A DNA stretch of 64,000 nt, taken from contig JAIXZW010000021.1 of NCBI GenBank assembly GCA_027489375.1, forward strand, positions 186,001 through 250,000, in the 5' to 3' direction. Below the pieces are notes generated by a model. The model was not told the origin of the DNA. It did no database searches and saw only the letters and a list, made by a program, of their open reading frames with translations. A program made the translations under genes and the position numbers. Below, in pieces: positions 40,671 through 50,183 of this stretch; within the stretch, counting starts at the first letter, position 1, and each line of letters starts with the position of its first letter. Source of the stretch: Paracoccaceae bacterium. GTDB taxonomy: Bacteria > Pseudomonadota > Alphaproteobacteria > Rhodobacterales > Rhodobacteraceae.

Positions 40671-43430
40671 ATGGACGTGGACGGTTTGATCTTGCTGGCG
40701 GTGGTGCTGGTTCTGGCGCTGCCGGTGACGGTCATCGTGCTGCTGGTGAAGGTGGTGGGGCTGGCGCGGCGGATGCGGCAGCTTGAAACGGCGGTGGCGG
40801 CCCTGGGTCCGGGGCGCGCCCGGGTGCCCGATGCGGTTGTGGTGCCGGAGCCTGCGGTGTCAGAGGCTGCGGTGTCGGAGGCTGCGGTGCCGGAGGCTGC
40901 GGCAATGCCTGTGGCGGAGGTGCCGCCTGTGGCCGCCGAAGGGGCGGGGCAAAACGCGGGCGGGGCGGCGGTGTTCGACCCTTGGGCGGCGAAGGCGGTG
41001 ACTGCGCAGGACGCGCCACCCGACGGGGCGGAGGGACTGCCTGCCGCGCCCCTGTCGCGCGGGATCGCCCCGCCAAGGCGGATGACCGCCCTTGACGGGC
41101 TGGAGCGCTGTTTGCGGGAGAACTGGGTCTATGTGATCTCGGGCGTGTCGCTCGCCCTCGCGGGGGTGTTCCTTGTGCAATACGGGATCGAGCAGGGGCT
41201 TTTGCCGCCGGCCTTGCGTGTGGCGGCGGGGGTGGTCTTTGGCCTTGGGCTGGTGGCGGGCGGCGAATGGGTGCGGCGGCGCTATGGCGATGGCGAGGGG
41301 GATGTGACGGCCTATCTGCCTTCGGTCTTTTCGGGGGCGGGGGTGGTTTCGGTCTTTGCCGCGCTGGTCGCGGCGCGGCAGATGTATGGGTTGATCGGAC
41401 CCGAAGCAGGCTTTGCGGGGCTGGCGCTGACGGCGGCGGGGGCGGTGCTGCTGGGCTGGTTCAACGGCGCCTTCATGGTCGCGCTCGGGCTGGTGGGGGC
41501 GGTGGTGGCCCCGTTCGTCGTGGGCGGGAGTGCCGACGATGCCGATTGGCTTTACGCCTATTTCGCGCTGGTGGCGGCGGTGGGGCTGGCGGTCGATACG
41601 ATGCGGCGCTGGGCTTGGGTGTCGGTGCTGGCGGTGGTGCTGGGGTTCCTTGGCGGCTGGCTGTTGCGGCAGGGCGGGGGCGGGGCCGAGGGGCTGGGCC
41701 TGATGGGTTTTGCGCTTGTCCCCCTTGCCGTGCTGATCCCTGCGCGGCGGTTGGTGCCGGATCAGGCGGGTCCGGGGTTGCTGGGCGTGATCCTGTCGAA
41801 GGACAATGCCCGCCCGCCCTTTCCGGCGGCGCTGGCGGCGGGGACGGTGGCTGCGGCTTCTGTCCTGCTGGCGGCGGGGGGCGGGGTCTATCTGCCCTAT
41901 GTGCTGCTGGCGCTGATGGCGCTGGGGCTGGCGGCGGCAAGCGACAGGGCCGAGGGGTTGCAGGATCTGGCGCTGCTGCCTGCGCTCGCCTTCGTGCTGC
42001 GTCTGCTGGGCGAAGGGGTCGGGGATGGCGCGCTGCGGGCGGTTTTCCTGCAAGGGGCCTATCGCGCGCCCGAGACGGCGGCGCCGGTTACGGTGAGTGT
42101 GCTGCTGGGGTTGGCGGCGCTGGTCGGGCTGGGGCTGGTCTGGCGGTCGCGGCGGGGGCCGCTCTATCCGCTGGTGCTTTCGGGGGCGGGGGCGCTGGTG
42201 GCCCCCGTTTCGGCGCTGGTGCTGGAGGTGTTCTGGATGCCCTCGGCCGTGATGGGAGCCTATCCTTGGGCGCTGCATGTGGTGGCGCTGGCGGCGCTGA
42301 TGACGGGCATCGTCCTGCTGTTCGGGCGCGAGGGGGACATGCGGCGGGCGGCGCATTACACGCTGGCCGCGCTGTCGCTGATCGCGCTGGCGCTGTTCCT
42401 GATCCTGACGGAGGCCGCGCTGAACGTGGCGCTGGCGGTGCTGGTCGTGGTCGCGGCGGGGTTGGACCGGCGCTTCCGGCTGCCCGAGATGGGGTGGTTC
42501 CTTGTGGCCGGTGTCATGGTGATCGGCTTCCGGCTGTCGGTCTATCCCGGCATCGGTTGGGCGATTGACGCGCCTTGGGGGGCGATGGCGGTTGCCTTTG
42601 CCGCGCCCCTTGCGGGGTTCGCGCTGGCGCTTCGGCTGCTGCGCGGGTTGGAGCGGGATGTGGCGCGGGCCTTTCTGGAGTCGGGCTTTGCGGGGGCGGC
42701 GGCGGTCTTTGCCGATATCGTGGTCTATCGGATGCTCGACGATGTTGTCGGAAGCTTCCCCTTCGATACGCATTGGGGATTGGCGCTGATGGCCTATCCT
42801 TGGCTGGTGCTGGCCCTGGTGCAGCTTTACCGCGCGGGGCTTGGCGGGTGGTTGCGCTTCCTGCGTTACGGCATCGCGCTGGTGGCGGGGCTGCTGTTCC
42901 TGCTGCCCACTCTGGCGACGCTGTTTTCGGACAACCCGCTGCTGGGGGGCGAGGTTGTGATCGGCCCCCTGGTGCTGGATTCGATGCTGCTGGCCTATGT
43001 GCTGCCCGGGGTGACACTGATCGTCGTGCGGCGCTGGCTGGGGCATCTGCCGCTTTGGCTGCGCAGGGGGATGCTGGGGGCGGGGGTTGCGCTTTGCGGT
43101 CTATATGCCGCGCTGGAAATCCGGCGGTTCTGGCGCGGGGATGACCTGTCGGTCGCGGGTGTGACCCAGCCCGAGCTTTACAGCTATACGGTGGCGCTTC
43201 TGCTGCTTGGCGCGGTGCTCTTGTGGCAGGCGATTGCCAAGGGGTCGCCCCTGTTGCGGCGGATGGCGATGGCCGTGATCGCGGTGACGGTGGCCAAGGT
43301 GTTCCTGATCGACATATCGGGGCTGTCGGGGCTGATCCGCGTCTTCTCCTTCCTTGCGCTTGGGCTGTCCTTGGCGGGGTTGGCGTGGCTGAACCGCTGG
43401 GCGGCGGCGCGGATGGGACAGGTGCGGTGA
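40671..43430 (+). CDS. DUF2339 polytopic membrane protein
   Basis: 919 residues. The first about 25 residues form a membrane helix (LILLAVVLVLALPVTVIVLLVK). An Ala/Pro/Glu-rich linker with imperfect repeats follows (VSEAAVSEAAVPEAA). From residue about 145 (ENWVYVISGVSLALAGVFLVQYG) to the end there are about 22-24 membrane helices. This is the architecture of DUF2339, very large membrane proteins of unknown function. The C-terminal KVFLIDISGLSGLIRVFSFLALG is the most conserved segment of that family. Confidence 0.85.
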   Translation: MDVDGLILLAVVLVLALPVTVIVLLVKVVGLARRMRQLETAVAALGPGRARVPDAVVVPEPAVSEAAVSEAAVPEAAAMPVAEVPPVAAEGAGQNAGGAAVFDPWAAKAVTAQDAPPDGAEGLPAAPLSRGIAPPRRMTALDGLERCLRENWVYVISGVSLALAGVFLVQYGIEQGLLPPALRVAAGVVFGLGLVAGGEWVRRRYGDGEGDVTAYLPSVFSGAGVVSVFAALVAARQMYGLIGPEAGFAGLALTAAGAVLLGWFNGAFMVALGLVGAVVAPFVVGGSADDADWLYAYFALVAAVGLAVDTMRRWAWVSVLAVVLGFLGGWLLRQGGGGAEGLGLMGFALVPLAVLIPARRLVPDQAGPGLLGVILSKDNARPPFPAALAAGTVAAASVLLAAGGGVYLPYVLLALMALGLAAASDRAEGLQDLALLPALAFVLRLLGEGVGDGALRAVFLQGAYRAPETAAPVTVSVLLGLAALVGLGLVWRSRRGPLYPLVLSGAGALVAPVSALVLEVFWMPSAVMGAYPWALHVVALAALMTGIVLLFGREGDMRRAAHYTLAALSLIALALFLILTEAALNVALAVLVVVAAGLDRRFRLPEMGWFLVAGVMVIGFRLSVYPGIGWAIDAPWGAMAVAFAAPLAGFALALRLLRGLERDVARAFLESGFAGAAAVFADIVVYRMLDDVVGSFPFDTHWGLALMAYPWLVLALVQLYRAGLGGWLRFLRYGIALVAGLLFLLPTLATLFSDNPLLGGEVVIGPLVLDSMLLAYVLPGVTLIVVRRWLGHLPLWLRRGMLGAGVALCGLYAALEIRRFWRGDDLSVAGVTQPELYSYTVALLLLGAVLLWQAIAKGSPLLRRMAMAVIAVTVAKVFLIDISGLSGLIRVFSFLALGLSLAGLAWLNRWAAARMGQVR

Positions 43431-43443
43431 CATCGGGGCGCAC

Positions 43444-43472
43444 TGGACCCTTGCCGCGCGCGCGTCTATAAG
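43444..43472 (+). promoter_or_regulatory. Candidate ileS promoter
   Basis: TGGACC (43444-43449), 17 bases, TATAAG (43467-43472). The expected start point is close to the leader ORF's ATG at 43480, so the leader would be translated from a nearly leaderless message. Confidence 0.4.
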
Positions 43473-43479
43473 GCGGGGC

Positions 43480-43530
43480 ATGACGCATTACCTTGCGATA
43501 TATGGCCGAATTATCGGCCCGGCGCGCTGA
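43480..43530 (+). promoter_or_regulatory. Possible Ile-codon leader peptide ahead of ileS
   Basis: A 16-codon frame, MTHYLAIYGRIIGPAR, with three isoleucine codons of all three kinds (ATA, ATT, ATC). ATA is expected to be rare in a GC-rich genome. Hairpin GGCCGA/TCGGCC (43504-43519) overlaps the isoleucine codons, and a second hairpin CCCGGCG/CGCCGGG (43518-43543) shares two bases with it, so they exclude each other, as in attenuators. A TTTT follows at 43553, ten bases after the second stem, which is late for a classical terminator. Confidence 0.3.
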
Positions 43531-43620
43531 ACCAGCCGCCGGGACGCCCGCCTTTTGCCGCCAAGCGCCGCGTGACCGTGGCGCATCCCCCTGCAAAGCC
43601 AATCCGACAGGACCGCCACG

Positions 43621-46554
43621 ATGTGCGCCGACACGACCACGCCCGATTACCGTTCGACCGTTTTCCTGCCCGAGACCGAATTCCCCATGCGTGCGGGCCT
43701 TCCGCAGCGCGAACCCGACTGGCTGAAGCGCTGGGAGGAGATCGGCGTCTATGACCGCCTGCGCGAGCGCGGACGCGCCGAGGGGCGCGTGCCTTTCGTG
43801 CTGCACGATGGCCCTCCCTATGCCAACGGGCATCTGCACATCGGCCATGCGCTGAACAAGGTCTTGAAGGACATGGTGGTGCGGTCGCAGCAGATGATGG
43901 GCCGCGATGCCCGCTATGTGCCGGGCTGGGACTGCCACGGGTTGCCGATCGAATGGAAGATCGAGGAGCAGTATCGCGCCAAGGGGCTGAACAAGGATGA
44001 CGTGGACGTGGTGGCCTTCCGTCAGGAATGCCGCAAGTTCGCGGAAGGCTGGATCGACGTCCAGCGCGAGGAGTTCAAGCGGCTTGGCATCACCGGCAAG
44101 TGGGACGATCCCTACCTGACAATGGACTTCCACGCCGAAGCCGTGATCGCGGACGAGTTCATGAAGTTCGTGATGAACGGGAGCCTTTATCAGGGGTCGA
44201 AGCCGGTGATGTGGTCGCCGGTCGAGAAGACCGCGCTGGCCGAGGCGGAGGTCGAGTATCACGACCATACGAGTCATATGGTTTGGGTGCGGTTTCCGGT
44301 GGTGGCCTCGGTCAAGACCGTGAACGGGAGCGAAAACCTCCTCCTGCGCGAGGCCGCTAGCGTTGTCATCTGGACGACGACCCCTTGGACGATCCCGCAG
44401 AACCGCGCGATCTCGTTTAGCTCGACAATCGACTATGGGCTTTATCGGGTCGATACGGTTCTGGAAGGCTCGGCGGCACGGGTTGGTGAGCACATCCTTG
44501 TTGCGGACAAACTGGCGGAGGATGTGAAGAAGGCCGCCAAGGTGGAGGTTTGGAGCCGTGTTGCAACGGTCGATGCCGATGTGCTTGGTCAGACCGTCTG
44601 CGCCCATCCCTATCGCGGGATCGAGGGCGGCAAGGGCGAATGGGACTTCGACGTTCCCATGCTCGCGGGGGATCATGTCACCGACGATGCGGGGACGGGG
44701 TTCGTGCATACCGCGCCGAGCCACGGCGACGACGACTACCAGATGGGTCTGAAGCATGGCCTGCCGATGACCTATAACGTGGAACCCGATGGCTCATACC
44801 GCGCCGACCTGCCGCTGTTCGGCGGGCAGCACATCATCCTGCCCGATGGCAAGGAGGGGCCGGCGAACGTTTCCAACATCAAGGCGCTGGCGGGGGCGGG
44901 GGCGCTTTTTGCCAAGGGCAAGCTGAAGCATTCCTACCCGCATTCGTGGCGCTCGAAAGCGCCGCTGATTTACCGGAATACGCCGCAATGGTTCGTGGCG
45001 ATCGACAAGCCGCTGGACGATGGCATGGGGAGTTATGGCGACACGATCCGCACGCGGGCGCTGAATTCGATCAACCAGTTGGTCGAGTGGACCCCCGTGA
45101 CGGGGCGCAACCGGCTGCATTCGATGATCGAGGCGCGGCCCGACTGGGTGTTGTCGCGCCAGCGGGCATGGGGCGTGCCGCTGACCTGTTTCGTCAAGAA
45201 GGGTGCCAAGCCTACGGATGCCGATTACATCCTGCGCGATACGGCGGTGAACGCCCGCATCAAGGCCGCCTTCGAGGCCGAGGGGGCGGATGTCTGGTAT
45301 GTGGCGGGCTTCAAGGAGCGGATGCTGGACGGGCTGCACGATCCGGCGGCTTACGAACAGGTCTATGACGTTCTGGACGTGTGGTTCGATTCCGGCTCTA
45401 CCCACGCCTTCGTGTTGCGCGACCGTGCGGACGGGGTGGCGGACGGGATCGCCGACCTTTACCTCGAAGGCACGGACCAGCATCGCGGGTGGTTCCATTC
45501 GTCGATGTTGCAGGCCTGCGGGACCAAGGGGCGCGCGCCCTATCGGGGCGTGCTGACGCACGGGTTCACGCTGGACGAGAAGGGCATGAAGATGTCCAAA
45601 TCGCTTGGCAACACGGTCGCGCCGCAAGAGGTGATCGGGGAATATGGTGCCGATATCCTGCGGCTTTGGGTGGCGCAGTCGGATTATACGGTCGACCTGC
45701 GGATCGGGAAGGAAATCCTGAAAGGCGTGGCCGACAGCTATCGCCGCCTGCGCAACACGATGCGCTTCATGCTGGGGAACCTTAAGGATTTCTCCGAAGC
45801 CGAGCGGGTCGACGTGGCCGATATGCCGGGGCTGGAGCAGTGGGTGTTGCACCGTCTGGCCGAACTCGACGCCGAGGTGCGCGAGGGCTACGGGAAGTAT
45901 GACTTCCAGGGCGTGTTCCAGAAGCTTTTCACCTTCTGCACCACGGACCTGTCGGCGGTCTATTTCGACATCCGCAAGGACGCGCTTTACTGCGACGCGC
46001 CTGCAAGCCTGCGGCGGCGGGCGGCGCGGACGGTGCTGGACCTGCTGTTCCACCGTCTGGCGACGTGGCTTGCGCCGATCCTTGTCTTCACGATGGAGGA
46101 TGTGTGGCTGTCGCGCTTCGAGGCGGCGGGGGAAAGCGTGCATCTGCATGACATTCCCGAAACGCCGAAGGGGTGGCTGAACCATGCGCTTGCGGCGCGT
46201 TGGGACCGTATCCGTGCGGTGCGGCGCGTGGTGACGGGGGCTTTGGAGGTGCAGCGCACGGCCAAGGTGATCGGCGCTTCGCTGGAAGCCGCGCCCGTGG
46301 TGCATGTGGACGCCGAGACGAAGGCGCTGCTTGATGGCGTGCCGTTTGCCGACCTTTGCATCACCAGCGCGATCGAGGTGACGGTCGCGCCCGCGCCCGA
46401 AGGCGCCTTTGCGCTTGCCGATGTGGCGGGGGTGGCGGTGGTCTTCCGTGCGGCGGAGGGGGCGAAGTGCGAGCGGTGCTGGCAAATCCTGCCGGATGTC
46501 GGCACGCACAAGCACGCGGCGACCTGCGCGCGGTGCAATGACGCCCTCGGCTGA
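43621..46554 (+). CDS. ileS: Isoleucyl-tRNA synthetase
   Basis: 977 residues, class I. The HIGH motif is in [12 protein letters not shown] and the KMSKS motif in [11 protein letters not shown]. The CP1 editing domain includes [13 protein letters not shown] and [16 protein letters not shown]. The anticodon-binding domain is followed by a C-terminal zinc site ([10 protein letters not shown] and CARCND). It attaches isoleucine to tRNA-Ile and edits valine. The ATG at 43621 lies behind ACAGGA. The 3' end overlaps the next gene by 17 bases. Confidence 0.97.
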   Translation: MCADTTTPDYRSTVFLPETEFPMRAGLPQREPDWLKRWEEIGVYDRLRERGRAEGRVPFVLHDGPPYANGHLHIGHALNKVLKDMVVRSQQMMGRDARYVPGWDCHGLPIEWKIEEQYRAKGLNKDDVDVVAFRQECRKFAEGWIDVQREEFKRLGITGKWDDPYLTMDFHAEAVIADEFMKFVMNGSLYQGSKPVMWSPVEKTALAEAEVEYHDHTSHMVWVRFPVVASVKTVNGSENLLLREAASVVIWTTTPWTIPQNRAISFSSTIDYGLYRVDTVLEGSAARVGEHILVADKLAEDVKKAAKVEVWSRVATVDADVLGQTVCAHPYRGIEGGKGEWDFDVPMLAGDHVTDDAGTGFVHTAPSHGDDDYQMGLKHGLPMTYNVEPDGSYRADLPLFGGQHIILPDGKEGPANVSNIKALAGAGALFAKGKLKHSYPHSWRSKAPLIYRNTPQWFVAIDKPLDDGMGSYGDTIRTRALNSINQLVEWTPVTGRNRLHSMIEARPDWVLSRQRAWGVPLTCFVKKGAKPTDADYILRDTAVNARIKAAFEAEGADVWYVAGFKERMLDGLHDPAAYEQVYDVLDVWFDSGSTHAFVLRDRADGVADGIADLYLEGTDQHRGWFHSSMLQACGTKGRAPYRGVLTHGFTLDEKGMKMSKSLGNTVAPQEVIGEYGADILRLWVAQSDYTVDLRIGKEILKGVADSYRRLRNTMRFMLGNLKDFSEAERVDVADMPGLEQWVLHRLAELDAEVREGYGKYDFQGVFQKLFTFCTTDLSAVYFDIRKDALYCDAPASLRRRAARTVLDLLFHRLATWLAPILVFTMEDVWLSRFEAAGESVHLHDIPETPKGWLNHALAARWDRIRAVRRVVTGALEVQRTAKVIGASLEAAPVVHVDAETKALLDGVPFADLCITSAIEVTVAPAPEGAFALADVAGVAVVFRAAEGAKCERCWQILPDVGTHKHAATCARCNDALG

Positions 46555-46774
46555 GGAGATCGCGGCGGTTCTGAGCGATCTCGCCTTCGAACGGGGCAGG
46601 GGCAAGAGCTTCTGCCCGTCCGAGGCGGCAAAGCGGCTGGCGGTGGACTGGCGGCCGCTGATGGCGCGGGTGCGCGAGGCGGCGGCTGCGCATCCGCATG
46701 TGGTGGCGACGCGGAAGGGGCTGGTCGTGGACCCGCTGTCGGCGAAGGGACCGATCCGTTTGACGCTGCGCTGA
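46538..46774 (+). CDS. DUF3253 family small protein
   Basis: 78 residues starting [20 protein letters not shown]. It has the DUF3253 pattern with [12 protein letters not shown] and [13 protein letters not shown], then [11 protein letters not shown] and KGPIRLTLR, a winged-helix-like layout. It overlaps the ileS 3' end by 17 bases in another frame, so it is probably translated by coupling. Function unknown. Confidence 0.82.
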   Translation: MTPSAEEIAAVLSDLAFERGRGKSFCPSEAAKRLAVDWRPLMARVREAAAAHPHVVATRKGLVVDPLSAKGPIRLTLR

Positions 46775-46782
46775 GGCTGCCG

Positions 46783-46807
46783 CCTCCCCTCTCCACGAGG
46801 GGGAGGG
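46783..46807. repeat. Diverged copy of the ACGA-loop C/G hairpin repeat
   Basis: CCTCCCCTCTCC-ACGA-GGGGGAGGG, related to 8779-8799. It follows the DUF3253 stop codon closely and may end the ileS transcript. Confidence 0.4.
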
Positions 46808-46922
46808 CAAGGGTGGAGTGGCGGGTGTTGCGCAATGGGTCGTCCTCTGTGGTGGCTGTTGGCAAAAGGACGCGGCGCTTGCCTTTTCCGCCGAGGCGGA
46901 TCGGCAAAAAGTGCCCAACCCA

Positions 46923-46963
46923 CTGGAAGCCCGAACCGCTGGAAGCCCGAACCGCTGGAAGCC
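46923..46963 (+). repeat. 16-base minisatellite, 2.6 copies
   Basis: The unit CTGGAAGCCCGAACCG occurs twice in full (46923-46938, 46939-46954), plus nine bases of a third. It lies in the 456-base gap between DUF3253 and the phosphatase/glycohydrolase fusion gene. Confidence 0.85.
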
Positions 46964-46983
46964 GCGACGATCGACCGTGGTGC

Positions 46984-47170
46984 GATGCCCCCCTTTTGTC
47001 ATGCCGAAGGGATCGGGGGGCACAGCGTGACCTGCACGACGGCGGAAGAGGATGGCTGCATCTACGTCGGGGTGTCGCTGTCGCAGCCCATCGTCTTTGC
47101 CGGTTCGGAGGTCGAAGCCTGCTTCGAAGACCCGGTTGTCCGGCAGGGCGAAGGGACCCATGCGATGAAG
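46984..47170 (+). pseudogene. Possible remnant of a coding sequence
   Basis: In one forward frame this part reads like protein (SVTCTTAEEDGCIYVGVSLS followed by PIVFAGSEVEACFEDP), and most codons end in G or C, as real genes here do. However, no sensible start is present, and the frame then runs through the complementary strand of the next gene instead of stopping. I cannot name a family. A degraded gene is the simplest reading. A false signal from GC bias is the alternative. Confidence 0.25.
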
Positions 47171-47230
47171 GGCGGGGCCGCGAGGTCCCGCCCCACACCT
47201 GACGGCCACGATGGCCGCGGGCCGTTTCGG

Positions 47231-49159
47231 TCAGCTTTCCGTCGTTGCCCATTCCGTCGGGATGCCCAGCAGCGCCTCGGCCAGGTCCATCGCGTCGTCT
47301 CCCCAATAGGTCGCCGGCCTCGGGTGGGTGACGCCACGGCCTTTGACCGCGCGGCAGGACAGGACCTGCTGCCGCCAGCGCAGGGGGATGGCGTCGCGGC
47401 CCTGTGCCGCGCCGAGGAGGGCGCCGCAGATGGCGGCGTTGGTGTCGGTGTCGCCGCCCGCCATGACCGTGCCGGTCAGGGCCGAGGCGAAGTCCTGCTC
47501 ATTCCAGAGGCGGTGGAAGGCGTTGCCGAAGGCGATCAGCACCCAGCCTTGGTGGCGGCAGAAGTCGGGTGGCGGAGCCTCGCGGGATTCGGCGAGGCAG
47601 GCGCGGATTTCCGCCCCTGCGGCGCAATCGTCCTGCATGCCCGCGCCCCAAGGGGTTTCGCTGCCCGCGTTGGCATGGGCATGTGCGACTGACCACATGG
47701 TCGCAGGATCCGCCCCCGCGACCCCTGCCGCGATGGCGGCGGCGAAGGCGGCGGAGGCGGCGCGGCAGACGGGGTGCGGATGGGTGATCGCGGCGTCACG
47801 GCGTGCCCGCTCTGCCGCCTCGGCCGGGTATCCGGCGTAGGCGATGCCGATGGGGGCGACCCGCATCAGGGCACCATTGGCCTGGCTCTTGCCATTGGGC
47901 TTTCCGTTGCCCCCGATGGCATCCAGCCCTGCCCGCGTGGTGCCGCCGATGTCGAAGGGGCGCGAATTGCCCCAGTCGCCGTAGGCCGCCATGACGCGCT
48001 TCGGATCGAAGCCGCTTTGCCGGACGAGGCTGCGGGCCAGCGTCAGCGCCATCTCGCCATCGTCGGTGGGTTGACCTGCGAGCGTGTCCCATGTGCCGCC
48101 CGGCAGGATGTCGCGCAGACCGTCGGGGAAGTGGCGGCGGATGTCGGCGGGGGAGCGGAACTCGACCTGCGAGCCAAGCGCGTCGCCCGCCAGAAGGCCG
48201 ATCAGCGCGCCCTGTGCGCGGCGCAGCGGTTCGGGGGCCGTCACGCGGCGTTTGACCTTGGCCGGATCGCGCGGGACGGCTTGGCCGGAGCGCGGCCTGC
48301 GGCGGATGACCTCGGCCACGATTTCGGGGCGGCCACCGATGCAGCCGTTGAAGAGGCGGCGACCGCCGTGGGCGACGGCGGTGCCGTCCAGTTCGACGAG
48401 GTGGCCGCCCACCGCCGCGAGCAGGGCATGGCCGCCAGCGATGTCGTAGCTGTCGAGGCCACCCGTGATGCTGATGGCGGCATCGACCTCGCCCGCCGCG
48501 GCCAGCGCCAGACGGTAGGCGATGGACGGCACGGCAAGCACGCCCGCAGGCGCGAAGATCGCGTGGTTGTGGGCGGCGTAATCGCCCGCCTTTTCATTCA
48601 TGCCGAGGATCGTCGCCGCACCGTAGTCGCGGGGCGTTGCGGGGAGGGGCGGCCAGGGCAGATCGCCGAACGGTTCATAGGGCGCGGGGCGCGGGCCGAT
48701 CGGGGGCAAGGCCTTGCCATTCCGCATCGGGGCCATGCCTTCGGCCCAGATGAAGAGATCGCCCGCGTCGTCGGGGGCCGTGGGGGAAAAGACGACGCCC
48801 AGCACCGGTTGCCCGTTGCGCACCAGCGCCACCGACACCGCCGAGCCGCGTTTCCCGCGCAGGAAGGCCGAGGTGCCGTCCTGCGGGTCGACCATCCAGA
48901 CATCGGCATGACCGCTGTTGCTGCGCGGCAGCTCCTCGCCGTGCCAGTCGCAGGGATGGAGGGCGATCAGCCTTTCACGAAGGCAGGCTTCGGCCTCGGT
49001 ATCGACGGGGGCCTTGCCATGCGCGCCGCGCGGGCCGTTCGGGCGGTGGAATTCTGCGCGGATCAGGGAACCCGCCGCAAGCACGGCAGTGATGGCGGGC
49101 ATGAGCAGGGTGGCGGGGATGGGCAGTGTTGCGGGCATCTTGGTATTCGGGAGCGACAT
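47231..49159 (-). CDS. Inositol monophosphatase-ADP-ribosylglycohydrolase fusion
   Basis: 642 residues. Residues about 15-290 are an inositol-monophosphatase-family domain: the metal-binding glutamates are in HGEELP (about 73-78), DPQDGTSAF is at 91-99, and the last aspartate is in SYDIAGGHAL (about 239). Residues about 313-630 are an ADP-ribosylglycohydrolase (DraG/ARH) domain: GALIGLLAGDALGSQVEF, PTDDGEMALTLA in place of the usual TDDT, and the binuclear metal motif GGDTDTNAAICGALLGA. The phosphatase could act on a phosphorylated ADP-ribose, nucleotide or sugar, and the second domain removes ADP-ribose from proteins or nucleotides. This pairing in one chain is an inference toward a joint pathway. 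CGGAGGT precedes the ATG at 49159. It is divergent from the next gene. Confidence 0.85.
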   Translation of the reverse strand: MSLPNTKMPATLPIPATLLMPAITAVLAAGSLIRAEFHRPNGPRGAHGKAPVDTEAEACLRERLIALHPCDWHGEELPRSNSGHADVWMVDPQDGTSAFLRGKRGSAVSVALVRNGQPVLGVVFSPTAPDDAGDLFIWAEGMAPMRNGKALPPIGPRPAPYEPFGDLPWPPLPATPRDYGAATILGMNEKAGDYAAHNHAIFAPAGVLAVPSIAYRLALAAAGEVDAAISITGGLDSYDIAGGHALLAAVGGHLVELDGTAVAHGGRRLFNGCIGGRPEIVAEVIRRRPRSGQAVPRDPAKVKRRVTAPEPLRRAQGALIGLLAGDALGSQVEFRSPADIRRHFPDGLRDILPGGTWDTLAGQPTDDGEMALTLARSLVRQSGFDPKRVMAAYGDWGNSRPFDIGGTTRAGLDAIGGNGKPNGKSQANGALMRVAPIGIAYAGYPAEAAERARRDAAITHPHPVCRAASAAFAAAIAAGVAGADPATMWSVAHAHANAGSETPWGAGMQDDCAAGAEIRACLAESREAPPPDFCRHQGWVLIAFGNAFHRLWNEQDFASALTGTVMAGGDTDTNAAICGALLGAAQGRDAIPLRWRQQVLSCRAVKGRGVTHPRPATYWGDDAMDLAEALLGIPTEWATTES

Positions 49160-49248
49160 GCTAACCTCCGTTTCGCTTCGATGGGTCGAACCTGCCTGAA
49201 ACGGGTCGGGCCTTGTCGAAGCGTTGGAATTTTCCGCAGGGTGGCGGC

Positions 49249-49872
49249 ATGGATTACTTTGCACTCTACTGGACATTGCCCGTGCCTTGGGTCGGTTTCA
49301 AGCAATTGCCTTCGGACCCGGACGAGGCCGCGAAAGCCAGCCGCACCATCCGCTATCAGGTCGAACGCGTGCGCCGCTGGGTCGCGGCGGAGAAAGGGCG
49401 CTTGCTCGGCGAGTCGGTGTTCATGGAGTTGCAGGCGGATCGCGGAACGCATCACATCGTTCCGCTGGTCGAAAAGCTCGTCGCCAAGGCGGAGAATGCG
49501 GGTGCGGGGATCGTCGCGGTGAATTTTGCCGAAGCGCTCGGGTGGCGGCCGCATTACGCATTGTGGGGCACGCTGGAAGGATCGGGTCGCGTCACGGCGC
49601 TGGACCCGACGCCGCTGGTTCTGGAGCACGAGACGCTGGACCCCGTCGCGCATTTCAGGGAGTGGCGCGAACGGGAGGACAGGTTCGTTGCAGGCAAGGA
49701 GGAGCGGAAGGTGGCGCTGGCCGAGACGATCCGCGCCTTGCGGGAAAGCGGGTTGTCCTTTCCGGTCATCGCCGAGGTGTTGAACGGCGAGGGGCAGCGG
49801 ACCGCGAATGGCAAGCCTTGGACGGGGGACAACGTGCGCAAGATGCTGGGTGCAGGGCCGGGCGGCACCTGA
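49249..49872 (+). CDS. Serine-recombinase-like protein, probably degenerate
   Basis: 207 residues. The first 130 residues have the layout of a resolvase catalytic domain (RTIRYQVERVRRWVAAEKG, then LVEKLVAKAENAGAGIVAVNFA), but the usual catalytic serine near the N-terminus (S-x-R/Q pattern) is not evident. The end (FPVIAEVLNGEGQRTANGKPWTGDNVRKML) looks like the DNA-binding 'recombinase' segment with the typical T-x-x-G-x-x-W-x-x-x-x-V-R-x-x-L spacing. It could be a domesticated DNA-binding protein or a specialised recombinase. AGGGTGG lies five bases before the ATG at 49249. It is divergent from the fusion gene and shares its 89-base promoter region. Confidence 0.5.
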   Translation: MDYFALYWTLPVPWVGFKQLPSDPDEAAKASRTIRYQVERVRRWVAAEKGRLLGESVFMELQADRGTHHIVPLVEKLVAKAENAGAGIVAVNFAEALGWRPHYALWGTLEGSGRVTALDPTPLVLEHETLDPVAHFREWREREDRFVAGKEERKVALAETIRALRESGLSFPVIAEVLNGEGQRTANGKPWTGDNVRKMLGAGPGGT

Positions 49873-50183
49873 TCGGGGAGAGGGAGGAAGGGCGGGGCAT
49901 CAATCGTCCGTCGTCGAATGATCGGGAACAGGCGGCCTGCTTTCGGAGCGGGGCGCTCGTGGTCATTGTCTTGAGGTTCTGCCGCTTGATGCTGACGGAT
50001 CGCCGGATGTCCCTTGCCACCTGCCCGGCAGGACCTTGGTCGTCACGGGGTTCCTTGTCATCTCCATCTCCTTTCGGGGTCAAGATGAGCCGCAAACGCC
50101 AGCTGCGCAATCATGCCAAACTGTTCCGTGGGGGCTGATGGCGGGCACTTCGCCGCACATTGTGCCGGAATTAACCTTTATGT
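49873..50183. other. 311-base gap without a supported gene
   Basis: No frame on either strand here has both a plausible start and protein-like composition. No family-1 or family-2 repeat is present. Confidence 0.5.

Noticed and set aside
44794-46923. A 709-codon minus-strand frame over ileS
   Set aside because: Antisense shadow of ileS with Arg/Pro/His-rich composition.
49249-49872. Prophage or mobile island around the recombinase-like gene
   Set aside because: No att-like repeats, phage structural genes, transposase or second recombinase nearby. Flanking genes are metabolic.
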